The notes under the pieces are model-generated. The model searched no databases. It had not been told where the DNA came from and saw nothing but the letters and a program-made list of their open reading frames with translations. Below are positions 8,674 to 20,900 of a DNA stretch of 64,000 nucleotides, one piece after another; the first letter of the stretch is position 1, and every line of letters starts with the position of its first letter. The translations under genes and the position numbers were made by a program. Source of the DNA: Megalopta genalis (lineage: Eukaryota; Arthropoda; Insecta; Hymenoptera; Halictidae); the NCBI RefSeq assembly GCF_051020955.1, contig NW_027476523.1, forward strand, positions 124,001-188,000, in the 5' to 3' direction.

Positions 8674-8721
8674 AACCTTGACATAACCTTGACATAACCT
8701 TGACATAACCTTGACATAACC
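8674..8721. repeat. 11-bp telomere-like repeat, 4 units plus 4 nt
   Basis: 48 nt between copies C and D, perfect units. Confidence 0.92.
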
Positions 8722-11700
8722 TTTTTTTTTTTTTTTTTTATTTTACGTGGAGGAAATCTGCTCGCCAGACACCCCCGCCCCGCCCGGGGGAGCGGGACGA
8801 GGGTAGTGTGGGGTTTGACCCACTAAAACCTCCACGGCGACCTGAGGACGCGGGACCGATCGCTGGCGATTCAACGGGGGAGCCACGGGAACTCTTGAAG
8901 AACACTGCCGCGGCTCCCCCTCGCCTGGCCGGCCATCAGGATGGTAACGATGACCGGCCGCGTCCCGGGGGGAGATAAATCCTCCCCCCTAAAATCCATT
9001 TAAATTCGGCGGCGCGAGGGGTCGCACCCCGCACCGCCCCGACTCGGCGACCGCGCGACAGGTGACCAGGGCCCCCGCCCTGATCACAGCGGCCGCCGGG
9101 GGGACGACGAGTATATTGGAGGAGGATCACAGTTAACCCACGCCTCCTCAGGCGACTCGTCATCCCCCACTCAGAACAGGGGAGGTCCTCCTCTGTTGGC
9201 GGGCGGCGGGCAATGAAACCAGCATATTCTGGTACACCCGCCGCCCGCCTACTCTCAGCTGCCCGGGGTTTCTCGGCGTGGGCGCGCACGCCGTCCCCGG
9301 GCACGTCGGGCGGGATCTGTAAGCTCCCGATCCCGCTCGGCAGCCTCCTTCCGCGACATAACCTCCTCGCAGAAAGAGATTGCTGCCGCCCACTTCCCCG
9401 GGCCCTCCAGCATGGCCCCAACTAGGCTGGAGAGTGCGAGGTCGTGGCCGACTTCTCGTTTTAGGACTCGGCGCAGCGCTGAAAAGGCGGGACATTCCTC
9501 CAGCGTGTGCTGCGCCGAGTCTTCCTCCGCGCCACAGTGGTGGCACACCGTCGTCGTTTCCCGCCCGATGCGACACAGGTAGACACCGAAGCAGCCATGC
9601 CCGGTGAACACCTGCGTCGCTCGGTAGGAGAGCCTGCCATGCCGTCTCTCCCGCCACGAGGTGAAGTGCGGCAGGAGAGCCCCGGGGACGCGCTCGCCGG
9701 CGTGGGAGCAAAGCTCGGCACGCCATCTGGCGAGCGCTAGTCTCCGGGCCTGGAGCTCGAAGCCCTCGACCGTCTCTCGCTCCGGCGGGGCCCCTCGAGC
9801 ACGGCTGGAGATGCTTGTGCGCCTATAAACATAGGCGCGCTCCGCCGCCTGAAGCTCGAAGGGAAGTTCTCCCGCCAGAGCAAGCGCCGCCACGGTAGAC
9901 GTGGTGCGGTAACCTCTTATGAGGCGGATGGCCATCCGCCTCTGCAGCCGGCGCAACAACAGCGTGTTGCGCCGGCTGGTCATCACGTTCGGCGCCCATA
10001 TTGGGGCACCGTATAAGGCCATAGACCGCACCACGCCCAGGTATAGGCGGCGCACCAAATCTCCCGGTCCCCCGAGGTTGGGCAGCAGGCGGCCCAAAGA
10101 GGCCGCCGCCTTTTCGACTCGGGGGACGAGACGGTCGAGATGCGCATCGAAGCTCCAGCGGCTGTCGAGGATCAGTCCGAGATATTTCAACTGGGACTTC
10201 ACCTCGACGCAGGCTTCTCCAACCCGGATCCACGATCTGGCCGGTGGCCGAAACCGAGGCCGTCCGTGAAACCAGACAGCCTCGGCCTTCTCCGGGGCAA
10301 TTTTCAGCCCCAGATCGCGGATCCTCGCGACGACGGCTGCCACCGCAACCTCTGCTCGTCGGATGGTCCTCTCGAAGGTACTCCCGACGGCGACCACCAA
10401 CGTGTCGTCCGCGTAGCAGACGAGGGTGGCACCGTCGGGCAGGGAGGCCTTTTCCAGGACCGCGTTGTAACCCAGGTCCCACAGGAGCGGTCCTAAAACG
10501 GACCCCAGTGGGACCCCGCGGTCCACTTCCCTCCTTATCATCCCGTACCGGCCCGGGTATTCAACCCACCTGTCCCGCAGGTAGGCTCCGATCACCCGCC
10601 TCAGATAGGGAGGCACCCGGTGATCGACGAGGGCCTCCCTAATGGCGGACCAGGGCAGGGTGTTGAACGCATTGACGATGTCAATGGACACCGCCAAGCA
10701 CACCCCGCCCCTTGCCACGGCATTGTCCGAGAGGGACTTGAGACGGCCGATAGCGTCTACCGTCGATCGCCCCTCCCGGAAGCCAAACTGGCAGTCCGCC
10801 AGATCGGGGCCGTCGCGGGACAGGTGTCTGGAGAGGCGGGCAACAATGATCTTCTCGAAGATCTTGCCCGCCTCATCCAGGAGACAAATGGGCCGGTACG
10901 CGGAGGGAGAATCCCCCGGCCTCCCATCCTTCCTCAAGAGGACCATCCGACTTTCTCTCCATAGGTCGGGGAACGTCCCCGACCTCAGGAGCCCAGAGTA
11001 GAGGCTCCTCAGCCTCTCCCCCAGGACGCTCGCGGCGAGCAACCAGACCCGGCCGGGGATACCGTCCGGCCCCGGGGCGGTATTCTTGCCCCGGAGCCAT
11101 TTGACGACCCCGGCCATCTCCTCCGGCGCGACCTCAAGATCCGGGGACCACTCATGTTCCTCTGGCTCAGGGACGGGCAGGGACATCTCCCCGCTGACGG
11201 GGAATAAAGCGTCCACAACCCGCCCGAGCAGCCCCGGATCCAGGCTCTCCGTCACGGGGGGCGCCCAGGGACGCAGTCGTCCCAATGCCATCTTGTATGG
11301 GCGCCCCCACGGATCTCGGTTCAGAGAGCCGAGGAGATCGCGCCAGGCCTGGTCCTTTGCCCGCCCGATGGCCAGCTGCAGGGCGACTACCTTCTCCCGA
11401 TATAGCCGGTACAGCTGAGCAGCCAGCACGTCGTCCGCTCGTCGTCGTCGACGGGCGCGAGCGTACTGGCGTCGCGCGCGAACACACTCGGTGCGTAATT
11501 CCGCTATCTCGCGCGACCACCAGTACACCGCCTTCCTCGGGAAGACCCTGGCCCGGGGCATGGCGACGTCGCAAACCGACGTCATTGCTCCCCGGAACCA
11601 ACGGGCCTCCCCATTCCCGTCGACTGGCCCGGCCGGTGTTGCTGGCCAGGCCACGACGTGGGCTGCCGCCATCAGAGCGTCCTGGTCGAGGCGCATCAGC

Positions 11701-12395
11701 GCCCACCGCGGCTGAGGCGAACATTCATCGGCGGGGCGACGACGGGGTGTCGATGGTGGGGCGGCGGAGAGGTCAAGAACTATGTATCTGTGGTCAGACA
11801 ACGTCTCGACCCCTTCCGCCACCCTCCACCCCGTAATACGGCGCGCGGCCGGGGGCGTTGCCCACGAAAGGTCAACGATGGACCCCCCATTATGCCGCAC
11901 GCACGTATGGACCGAGCCCGTGTTCAGGAGACGGAGCTCCAGTCCCGCCGCCCAATTCAGCACCTCCCGGCCCCTCGAGTCAGTCCCGGGGGAACCCCAA
12001 GCCGTGGCCTTGGCATTGAAGTCCCCCAGGACCAGCACCGGACGGGGATGGCAGCGGGAGACGCATCTCCCTACCCCGTGCAGATACTGCTCAAACTCTT
12101 CGAGGGACCACCTTGGAGGTGCGTATATCGCCACAACCGCGGTGCCGCCCCAATCAACGGCCACGTATCCCAGGCCGCGCTCGATAAGCGAGCACGGCGG
12201 GGACCCCGACCTCCCAGCCCAAATAATCGCGGCGGAGCCAATCGAGTCCCCCATCCAGTGTGGATGTTTGGGGACCCTGTGCGGCTCCGCCACGACTGCC
12301 AACCCGGCACCCCGCTCGGCCATGCATTGAAACAGGAGGTCCTGCGCTCTGGCCGAGCAGTTGAGGTTAACTTGTATTATCGGGCCCGGGGGCCC
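8722..12395 (-). mobile_element. Family-1 non-LTR element, copy D (truncated at the ORF2 start)
   Basis: Poly(A) 18 nt (8722-8739), 3'UTR 8740-9254, then ORF2 lacking only its ATG. ORF1 and the 5'UTR are missing. Shared private variants in ORF2 and the 3'UTR make it a near twin of copy F. Confidence 0.93.
9255..12395 (-). pseudogene. ORF2 lacking its start codon, copy D
   Basis: 1046 codons matching residues 2-1047 of ORF2. The truncation falls directly after the ATG, and the adjoining repeat supplies an in-frame ATG (start near 12416, reading MSRLCQG before the ORF2 sequence). In RT block B the conserved PQGS reads PLGS (CAG to CTG on the transcript strand, 10506-10508), a change expected to impair polymerase function. 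The endonuclease residues, YADD and the zinc motif are retained. Confidence 0.85.
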
Positions 12396-12429
12396 ACCTT
12401 GACATAACCTTGACATAACCTTGACATAA

Positions 12430-12431
<2 letters not shown>
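12396..12431. repeat. 11-bp telomere-like repeat, 3 units plus 3 nt
   Basis: 36 nt between copies D and E. Confidence 0.92.
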
Positions 12432-12470
<39 letters not shown>

Positions 12471-12985
12471 TTTACGTGGAGGAAATCTGCTCGCCAGACA
12501 CCCCCGCCCCGCCCGGGGGAGCGGGACGAGGGTAGTGTGGGGTTTGACCCACTAAAACCTCCACGGCGACCTGAGGACGCAGGACCGATCGCTGGCGATT
12601 CAACGGGGGAGCCACGGGAACTCTTGAAGAACACTACCGCGGCTCCCCCTCGCCTGGCCGGCCATCAATATGGTAACGATGGCCGGCCGCGTCCCGGGGG
12701 GAGATATAATCCTCCCCCCTAAAATCCATTTAAATTCGGCGGCGCGAGGGGTCGCACCCCGCACCGCCCCGACACGGCGACCGCGCGATAGGTGACCAGG
12801 GCCCCCGCCCTGATCACAGCGGCCGCCGGGGGGACGACGAGTATATTGGAGGAGGATTACAGTTAACCCTCGCCTCCCTCAGGCGACTCGTCATCCCCCA
12901 CTCCCAACAGTGGACGTCCTCCTCTGTTGGCGGGCGGCGGGCAATGAAACCAGCATATTCTGGTACACCCGCCGCCCGCCTACTC

Positions 12986-15900
12986 TCAGCTGCCCGGGGT
13001 TTCTCGGCGTGGGCGCGCACGCCGTCCCCGGGCACGTCGGGCGGGATCTGTAAGCTCCCGATCCCGCTCGGCAGCCTCCTTCCGCGACATAACCTCCTCG
13101 CAGAAAGAGATTGCTGCCGCCCACTTCCCCGGGCCCTCCAGCATGGCCCCAACTAGGCTGGAGAGTGCGAGGTCGTGGCCGACTTCCCGTTTTAGGACTC
13201 GGCGCAGCGCTGAAAAGGCGGGACATTCCTCCAGCGTGTGCTGCGCCGAGTCTTCCTCCGCGCCACAATGGTGGCACACCGTCGTCGCTTCCCGCCCGAT
13301 GCGACACAGGTAGACACCGAAGCAGCCATGCCCGGTGAACACCTGCGTCGCTCGGTAGGAGAGCCTGCCATGCCGTCTCTCCCGCCACGAGGTGAAGTGC
13401 GGCAGGAGAGCCCCGGGGACGCGCTCGCCGGCGTGGGAGCAAAGCTCGGCACGCCATCTGGCGAGCGCTAGTCGCCGGGCCTGGAGCTCGAAGCCCTCGA
13501 CCGTCTCTCGCTCCGGCAGGGCCCCTCGAGCACGGCTGGCGATGCTTGTGCGCCCATAAACATAGGCGCGCACCGCCGCCTGAAGCTCGAAGGGAAGTTC
13601 TCCCGCCAGAGCAAGCGCCGCCACGGTAGACGTGGTGCGGTAACCTCTTATGAGGCGGATGGCCATCCGCCTCTGCAGCCGGCTCAACAACAGCGTGTTG
13701 CGCCGGCTGGTCATCACGTACGGCGCCCAGATTGGGGCACCGTATAAGGCCATAGACCGCACCACGCCCAGGTATAGGCGGCGCACCAAATCTCCCGGTC
13801 CCCCGAGGTTGGGCAGCAGGCGGCCCAAAGAGGCCGCCGCCTTTTCGACTCGGGGGACGAGACGGTCGAGATGCGCATCGAAGCTCCAGCGGCTGTCGAG
13901 GATCAGTCCGAGATATTTCAACTGGGACTTCACCTCGACGCAGGCTTCTCCAACCCGGATCCACGATCTGGCCGGTGGCCGAGACCGAGGCCGTCCGTGG
14001 AACCAGACAGCCTCGGCCTTCTCCGGGGCTATATTCAGCCCCAGATCGCGGATCCTCGCGACGACGGCTGCCACCGCAACCTCTGCTCGTCGGATGGTCC
14101 TCTCGAAGGTACTTCCGACGGCGACCACCAACGTGTCGTCCGCGTAGCAGACGAGGGTGGCACCGTCGGGCAGGGAGGCCTTTTCCAGGACCGCGTTGTA
14201 ACCCAGGTCCCACAGGAGCGGTCCTAAAACAGACCCCTGCGGGACCCCGCGGTCCACTTCCCTCCGTATCATCCCGTACCGGCCCGGGTATTCGACCCAC
14301 CTGTCCCGCAGGTAGGCCCCGATCACCCGCCTCAGATAGGGAGGCACCTGGTGATCGACGAGGGCCCCCCTAATGGCGGACCAGGGCAGGGTGTTGAACG
14401 CATTGACGATGTCAATGGACACCGCCAAGCACACCCCGCCCCTTGCCACGGCATTGTCCGAGAGGGACTTGAGACGGACGATAGCGTCGACCGTCGATCG
14501 CCCCTCCCGGAAGCCAAACTGGCAGTCCGCCAGATCTGGGCCGTCGCGGGACAGGTGCCTGGAGAGGCGGGCAACAATGATCTTCTCGAAGATCTTGCCC
14601 GCCTCATCCAGGAGACAAATGGGCCGGTACGCGGAGGGAGAATCCCCCGGCCTCCCATCCTTCCTCAAGAGGACCATCCGACTTTCTCTCCATAGGTCGG
14701 GGAACGTCCCCGACCTCAGGAGCCCAGAGTAGAGGCTCCTCAGCCTCTCCCCCAGGACGCTCGTGGCGAGCAACCAGACCCGGCCGGGGATACCGTCCGG
14801 CCCCGGGGCGGTATTCTTGCCCCAGAGCCATTTGACGACCCCGGCCATCTCCTCCGGCGCGACCTCAAGATCCGGGGACCACTCATGTTCCTCTGGCTCA
14901 GGGACGGGCCGGGACGGCCCCTCGCTAACGGGGAATAAAGCGTCCACGACCCGCCCGAGCAGCCCCGGATCCAGGCTCTCCGTCACGGGGGGCGCCCAGG
15001 GACGCAATCGTCCCAATGCCATCTTGTATGGGCGCCCCCACGGATCTCGGTTTAGAGAGCCGAGGAGATCGCGCCAGGCCTGGTCCTTCGCTCGCCTGAT
15101 GGCCAGCTGCAGGGCGACCACCTTCTCCCGATATCGCCCGTACAGCTGGGCAGCCAGCACGTCGTCCGTACGTCGTCGTCGACGGGCGCGAGCGTACTGG
15201 CGTCGCGCGCGGACGCACTCGGTGCGTAATTCAGCTATCGCACGCGACCACCAGTACACAGCCTTCCTCGGGAAGACCCTGGCCCGGGGCATGGCGACGT
15301 CGCAAACCGACGTCATTGCGCCCCGGAACCAACGGGCCTCCCCATTCCCGTCGACTGGCCCGGCCGGTGTTGCTGGCCAGGCCACGACGTGGGCTGCCGC
15401 CATCAGAGCGTCCTGGTCGAGGCGCTTCAGCGCCCACCGCGGTTGAGGCGATCCTTCATCAGCGGGGCGACGACGGGGTGTCGATGGTGGGGCGGCGGAG
15501 AGGTCGAGAATTATGTATCTGTGGTCAGACAACGTCTCGACCCCTTCCGCCACCCTCCACCCCGTAATACGGCGCGCGGCCGGGGGCGTTGCCCACGAAA
15601 GGTCAACGATGGACCCCCCGTTATGCCGCACGCACGTATGGACCGAGCCCGTATTCAGGAGACGGAGCTCCAGTCCCGCCGCCCAATCCAGCACCTCCCG
15701 GCCCCTCGAGTCAGTCCCGGGGGAACCCCAAGCCGTGGCCTTGGCATTGAAGTCCCCCAGGACCAGCACCGGACGGGGATGGCAGCGGGAGACGCATCTC
15801 CCTACCCCGTCCAGATACTGCTCAAACTCTTCGAGGGACCACCTTGGAGGTGCGTATATCGCCACAACCGCGGTTCCGCCCCAATCAACGGCCACGTATC

Positions 15901-16129
15901 CCAGGCCGCGCTCGATAACCGAGCACGGCGGGGACCCCGACCTCCCAGCCCAAATAATCGCGGCGGAGCCAATCGAGTCCCCCATCCAGTGTGGATGTTT
16001 GGGGACCCTGTGCGGCTCCGCCACGACTGCCAACCCGGCACCCCGCTCGGCCAGGCATTGAAACAGGAGATCCTGCGCTCTGGCCGAGCAGTTGAGGTTA
16101 ACTTGTATTATCGGGCCCGGGGGCCCCAT
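12986..16129 (-). CDS. ORF2 endonuclease / reverse transcriptase, copy E
   Basis: 1047 residues, uninterrupted, with all catalytic blocks present. Private changes include SVIERG near 70, VSEGPSRP near 403, WLWGKNT near 436 and LNIAPEK near 699, none at a catalytic position. It follows the ORF1 remnant by the TAATG overlap, but with ORF1's start lost the coupled translation that normally yields ORF2 would require a new initiation site, possibly in the repeat. Confidence 0.9.
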   Translation of the reverse strand: MGPPGPIIQVNLNCSARAQDLLFQCLAERGAGLAVVAEPHRVPKHPHWMGDSIGSAAIIWAGRSGSPPCSVIERGLGYVAVDWGGTAVVAIYAPPRWSLEEFEQYLDGVGRCVSRCHPRPVLVLGDFNAKATAWGSPGTDSRGREVLDWAAGLELRLLNTGSVHTCVRHNGGSIVDLSWATPPAARRITGWRVAEGVETLSDHRYIILDLSAAPPSTPRRRPADEGSPQPRWALKRLDQDALMAAAHVVAWPATPAGPVDGNGEARWFRGAMTSVCDVAMPRARVFPRKAVYWWSRAIAELRTECVRARRQYARARRRRRTDDVLAAQLYGRYREKVVALQLAIRRAKDQAWRDLLGSLNRDPWGRPYKMALGRLRPWAPPVTESLDPGLLGRVVDALFPVSEGPSRPVPEPEEHEWSPDLEVAPEEMAGVVKWLWGKNTAPGPDGIPGRVWLLATSVLGERLRSLYSGLLRSGTFPDLWRESRMVLLRKDGRPGDSPSAYRPICLLDEAGKIFEKIIVARLSRHLSRDGPDLADCQFGFREGRSTVDAIVRLKSLSDNAVARGGVCLAVSIDIVNAFNTLPWSAIRGALVDHQVPPYLRRVIGAYLRDRWVEYPGRYGMIRREVDRGVPQGSVLGPLLWDLGYNAVLEKASLPDGATLVCYADDTLVVAVGSTFERTIRRAEVAVAAVVARIRDLGLNIAPEKAEAVWFHGRPRSRPPARSWIRVGEACVEVKSQLKYLGLILDSRWSFDAHLDRLVPRVEKAAASLGRLLPNLGGPGDLVRRLYLGVVRSMALYGAPIWAPYVMTSRRNTLLLSRLQRRMAIRLIRGYRTTSTVAALALAGELPFELQAAVRAYVYGRTSIASRARGALPERETVEGFELQARRLALARWRAELCSHAGERVPGALLPHFTSWRERRHGRLSYRATQVFTGHGCFGVYLCRIGREATTVCHHCGAEEDSAQHTLEECPAFSALRRVLKREVGHDLALSSLVGAMLEGPGKWAAAISFCEEVMSRKEAAERDRELTDPARRARGRRARPRRETPGS

Positions 16130-16936
16130 TACACAGCCGTGTCCATCGCCGTCACGGCCGCGGATGCGGTGGCGTCAGGGACTTTAGTGGCCCCATTCGC
16201 CCCCGCGGGTGCGGCGGTAGCATCAGGCGGTGCCGCCTTTTCGTTGCTGGCCACGGTGGTCGCTGCCTTGGCCATCGTGGTTTCCTTCCCTTTTTTATTG
16301 AATCTGGCAGACGACCTTTGGCCGCCTACCTTGCCTCGCCTCGCACTGACAGGACACGCCCGGCCGCCGAGGCGGTGACCAGAAGGCCTGCCCGCGCCCG
16401 CACAAAGCGGACAATTGGGCGTGGCCGTACAGGCTGCCACCTTATGGTCCCGACTGCCGCATCTATAGCAGCAGTCGGACCTATCCTCGGCAGAAGTGCA
16501 CCGCTGACTGGTGTGGCCAACATCAAGGCAACGGTAACACTGCAGAGGCCGGGCACTCAGGGCCTCCACGACTGCATGGGTCCAGCCGACGGTTATCCGG
16601 CCCGCGACAGCAACCTTGCGAGCGGCCGCGGCAGGACATCGGACCCAGAGGGTGCCCAATCCCGAGGGGGAAGACCGGATTTCGCCGGTATTGATGTCCC
16701 CCTCGCTGCACCCGCCCACGCGGGCAACAGCCGCAGCGACCTCCGCCGGCGTGGTCGAATCGACCAGGCCGCGCACCCTAAGGTCAGCTTTTTTGACCGG
16801 ACGCGCGACCTTTACGCCGGTGCCTGCCAGCGCTTCCGCCACTTTTGTGGCGAGGACGGTGGCCTTGGCGGCCCCATCGGTGCCAGGGACTTCCAAAATT
16901 AACCCCCCAGTCACCGCCCTTCGCGGCCTCAGCGAG
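16129..16936 (-). pseudogene. ORF1 C-terminal fragment fused to repeat, copy E
   Basis: About 268 codons beginning at the SLRPRR region. It retains the gag fold and all three zinc knuckles, and loses the coiled coil and basic N-terminus. The frame continues open through the repeat to 17376, so an ATG-initiated frame of about 415 codons exists whose first ~147 codons translate the repeat as an 11-residue period. Whether it is expressed is unknown. Confidence 0.85.
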
Positions 16937-17402
16937 AACCTTGACATAACCTTGACATAACCTTGACATAACCTTGACATAACCTTGACATAACCTTGAC
17001 ATAACCTTGACATAACCTTGACATAACCTTGACATAACCTTGACATAACCTTGACATAACCTTGACATAACCTTGACATAACCTTGACATAACCTTGACA
17101 TAACCTTGACATAACCTTGACATAACCTTGACATAACCTTGACATAACCTTGACATAACCTTGACATAACCTTGACATAACCTTGACATAACCTTGACAT
17201 AACCTTGACATAACCTTGACATAACCTTGACATAACCTTGACATAACCTTGACATAACCTTGACATAACCTTGACATAACCTTGACATAACCTTGACATA
17301 ACCTTGACATAACCTTGACATAACCTTGACATAACCTTGACATAACCTTGACATAACCTTGACATAACCTTGACATAACCTTGACATAACCTTGACATAA
17401 CC
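16937..17402. repeat. Long 11-bp telomere-like repeat block (42 units plus 4 nt)
   Basis: 466 nt of perfect TTGACATAACC repeat between copies E and F. On the minus strand the unit GGTTATGTCAA contains no stop in any frame, while the plus strand is full of stops. No spacers or other sequence are inside. Probable telomeric or subtelomeric array and the target of all elements here. Confidence 0.95.
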
Positions 17403-17934
17403 TTTTTTTTTTTTTTTTTATTTTACGTGGAGGAAATCTGCTCGCCAGACACCCCCGCCCCGCCCGGGGGAGCGGGACGAGGGTAGTGTGGGGTTTGACC
17501 CACTAAAACCTCCACGGCGACCTGAGGACGCGGGACCGATCGCTGGCGATTCAACGGGGGAGCCACGGGAACTCTTGAAGAACACTACCGCGGCTCCCCC
17601 TCGCCTGGCCGGCCATCAGGATGGTAACGATGACCGGCCGCGTCCCGGGGGGAGATAAATCCTCCCCCCTAAAATCCATTTAAATTCGGCGGCGCGAGGG
17701 GTCGCACCCCGCACCGCCCCGACTCGGCGACCGCGCGACAGGTGACCAGGGCCCCCGCCCTGATCACAGCGGCCGCCGGGGGGACGACGAGTATATTGGA
17801 GGAGGATCACAGTTAACCCACGCCTCCTCAGGCGACTCGTCATCCCCCACTCAGAACAGGGGAGGTCCTCCTCTGTTGGCGGGCGGCGGGCAATGAAACC
17901 AGCATATTCTGGTACACCCGCCGCCCGCCTACTC

Positions 17935-20900
17935 TCAGCTGCCCGGGGTTTCTCGGCGTGGGCGCGCACGCCGTCCCCGGGCACGTCGGGCGGGATCTGT
18001 AAGCTCCCGATCCCGCTCGGCAGCCTCCTTCCGCGACATAACCTCCTCGCAGAAAGAGATTGCTGCCGCCCACTTCCCCGGGCCCTCCAGCATGGCCCCA
18101 ACTAGGCTGGAGAGTGCGAGGTCGTGGCCGACTTCTCGTTTTAGGACTCGGCGCAGCGCTGAAAAGGCGGGACATTCCTCCAGCGTGTGCTGCGCCGAGT
18201 CTTCCTCCGCGCCACAGTGGTGGCACACCGTCGTCGTTTCCCGCCCGATGCGACACAGGTAGACACCGAAGCAGCCATGCCCGGTGAACACCTGCGTCGC
18301 TCGGTAGGAGAGCCTGCCATGCCGTCTCTCCCGCCACGAGGTGAAGTGCGGCAGGAGAGCCCCGGGGACGCGCTCGCCGGCGTGGGAGCAAAGCTCGGCA
18401 CGCCATCTGGCGAGCGCTAGTCTCCGGGCCTGGAGCTCGAAGCCCTCGACCGTCTCTCGCTCCGGCGGGGCCCCTCGAGCACGGCTGGAGATGCTTGTGC
18501 GCCCATAAACATAGGCGCGCTCCGCCGCCTGAAGCTCGAAGGGAAGTTCTCCCGCCAGAGCAAGCGCCGCCACGGTAGACGTGGTGCGGTAACCTCTTAT
18601 GAGGCGGATGGCCATCCGCCTCTGCAGCCGGCGCAACAACAGCGTGTTGCGCCGGCTGGTCATCACGTTCGGCGCCCATATTGGGGCACCGTATAAGGCC
18701 ATAGACCGCACCACGCCCAGGTATAGGCGGCGCACCAAATCTCCCGGTCCCCCGAGGTTGGGCAGCAGGCGGCCCAAAGAGGCCGCCGCCTTTTCGACTC
18801 GGGGGACGAGACGGTCGAGATGCGCATCGAAGCTCCAGCGGCTGTCGAGGATCAGTCCGAGATATTTCAACTGGGACTTCACCTCGACGCAGGCTTCTCC
18901 AACCCGGATCCACGATCTGGCCGGTGGCCGAAACCGAGGCCGTCCGTGAAACCAGACAGCCTCGGCCTTCTCCGGGGCAATTTTCAGCCCCAGATCGCGG
19001 ATCCTCGCGACGACGGCTGCCACCGCAACCTCTGCTCGTCGGATGGTCCTCTCGAAGGTACTCCCGACGGCGACCACCAACGTGTCGTCCGCGTAGCAGA
19101 CGAGGGTGGCACCGTCGGGCAGGGAGGCCTTTTCCAGGACCGCGTTGTAACCCAGGTCCCACAGGAGCGGTCCTAAAACGGACCCCTGTGGGACCCCGCG
19201 GTCCACTTCCCTCCTTATCATCCCGTACCGGTCCGGGTATTCAACCCACCTGTCCCGCAGGTAGGCTCCGATCACCCGCCTCAGATAGGGAGGCACCCGG
19301 TGATCGACGAGGGCCTCCCTAATGGCGGACCAGGGCAGGGTGTTGAACGCATTGACGATGTCAATGGACACCGCCAAGCACACCCCGCCCCTTGCCACGG
19401 CATTGTCCGAGAGGGACTTGAGACGGCCGATAGCGTCTACCGTCGATCGCCCCTCCCGGAAGCCAAACTGGCAGTCCGCCAGATCGGGGCCGTCGCGGGA
19501 CAGGTGTCTGGAGAGGCGGGCAACAATGATCTTCTCGAAGATCTTGCCCGCCTCATCCAGGAGACAAATGGGCCGGTACGCGGAGGGAGAATCCCCCGGC
19601 CTCCCATCCTTCCTCAAGAGGACCATCCGACTTTCTCTCCATAGGTCGGGGAACGTCCCCGACCTCAGGAGCCCAGAGTAGAGGCTCCTCAGCCTCTCCC
19701 CCAGGACGCTCGCGGCGAGCAACCAGACCCGGCCGGGGATACCGTCCGGCCCCGGGGCGGTATTCTTGCCCCGGAGCCATTTGACGACCCCGGCCATCTC
19801 CTCCGGCGCGACCTCAAGATCCGGGGACCACTCATGTTCCTCTGGCTCAGGGACGGGCAGGGACATCTCCCCGCTGACGGGGAATAAAGCGTCCACAACC
19901 CGCCCGAGCAGCCCCGGATCCAGGCTCTCCGTCACGGGGGGCGCCCAGGGACGCAGTCGTCCCAATGCCATCTTGTATGGGCGCCCCCACGGATCTCGGT
20001 TCAGAGAGCCGAGGAGATCGCGCCAGGCCTGGTCCTTTGCCCGCCCGATGGCCAGCTGCAGGGCGACTACCTTCTCCCGATATAGCCGGTACAGCTGAGC
20101 AGCCAGCACGTCGTCCGTTCGTCGTCGTCGACGGGCGCGAGCGTACTGGCGTCGCGCGCGAACACACTCGGTGCGTAATTCCGCTATCTCGCGCGACCAC
20201 CAGTACACCGCCTTCCTCGGGAAGACCCTGGCCCGGGGCATGGCGACGTCGCAAACCGACGTCATTGCTCCCCGGAACCAACGGGCCTCCCCATTCCCGT
20301 CGACTGGCCCGGCCGGTGTTGCTGGCCAGGCCACGACGTGGGCTGCCGCCATCAGAGCGTCCTGGTCGAGGCGCATCAGCGCCCACCGCGGCTGAGGCGA
20401 ACATTCATCGGCGGGGCGACGACGGGGTGTCGATGGTGGGGCGGCGGAGAGGTCAAGAACTATGTATCTGTGGTCAGACAACGTCTCGACCCCTTCCGCC
20501 ACCCTCCACCCCGTAATACGGCGCGCGGCCGGGGGCGTTGCCCACGAAAGGTCAACGATGGACCCCCCATTATGCCGCACGCACGTATGGACCGAGCCCG
20601 TGTTCAGGAGACGGAGCTCCAGTCCCGCCGCCCAATTCAGCACCTCCCGGCCCCTCGAGTCAGTCCCGGGGGAACCCCAAGCCGTGGCCTTGGCATTGAA
20701 GTCCCCCAGGACCAGCACCGGACGGGGATGGCAGCGGGAGACGCATCTCCCTACCCCGTGCAGATACTGCTCAAACTCTTCGAGGGACCACCTTGGAGGT
20801 GCGTATATCGCCACAACCGCGGTGCCGCCCCAATCAACGGCCACGTATCCCAGGCCGCGCTCGATAAGCGAGCACGGCGGGGACCCCGACCTCCCAGCCC

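Larger units (their letters stand above)
12432..16936 (-). mobile_element. Family-1 non-LTR element, copy E (truncated inside ORF1)
   Basis: Poly(A) 37 nt (12432-12468), 3'UTR 12469-12985, complete ORF2, and the C-terminal third of ORF1. The 5'UTR and the ORF1 N-terminus are missing. The element stops at 16936 against the long repeat block. It shares ORF2 variants (AIRGALVDH near 587) with copy J. Confidence 0.94.

Noticed and set aside
16937..17402. CRISPR-like array
   Set aside because: Units are 11 bp with no spacers between them, in a eukaryotic LINE context.
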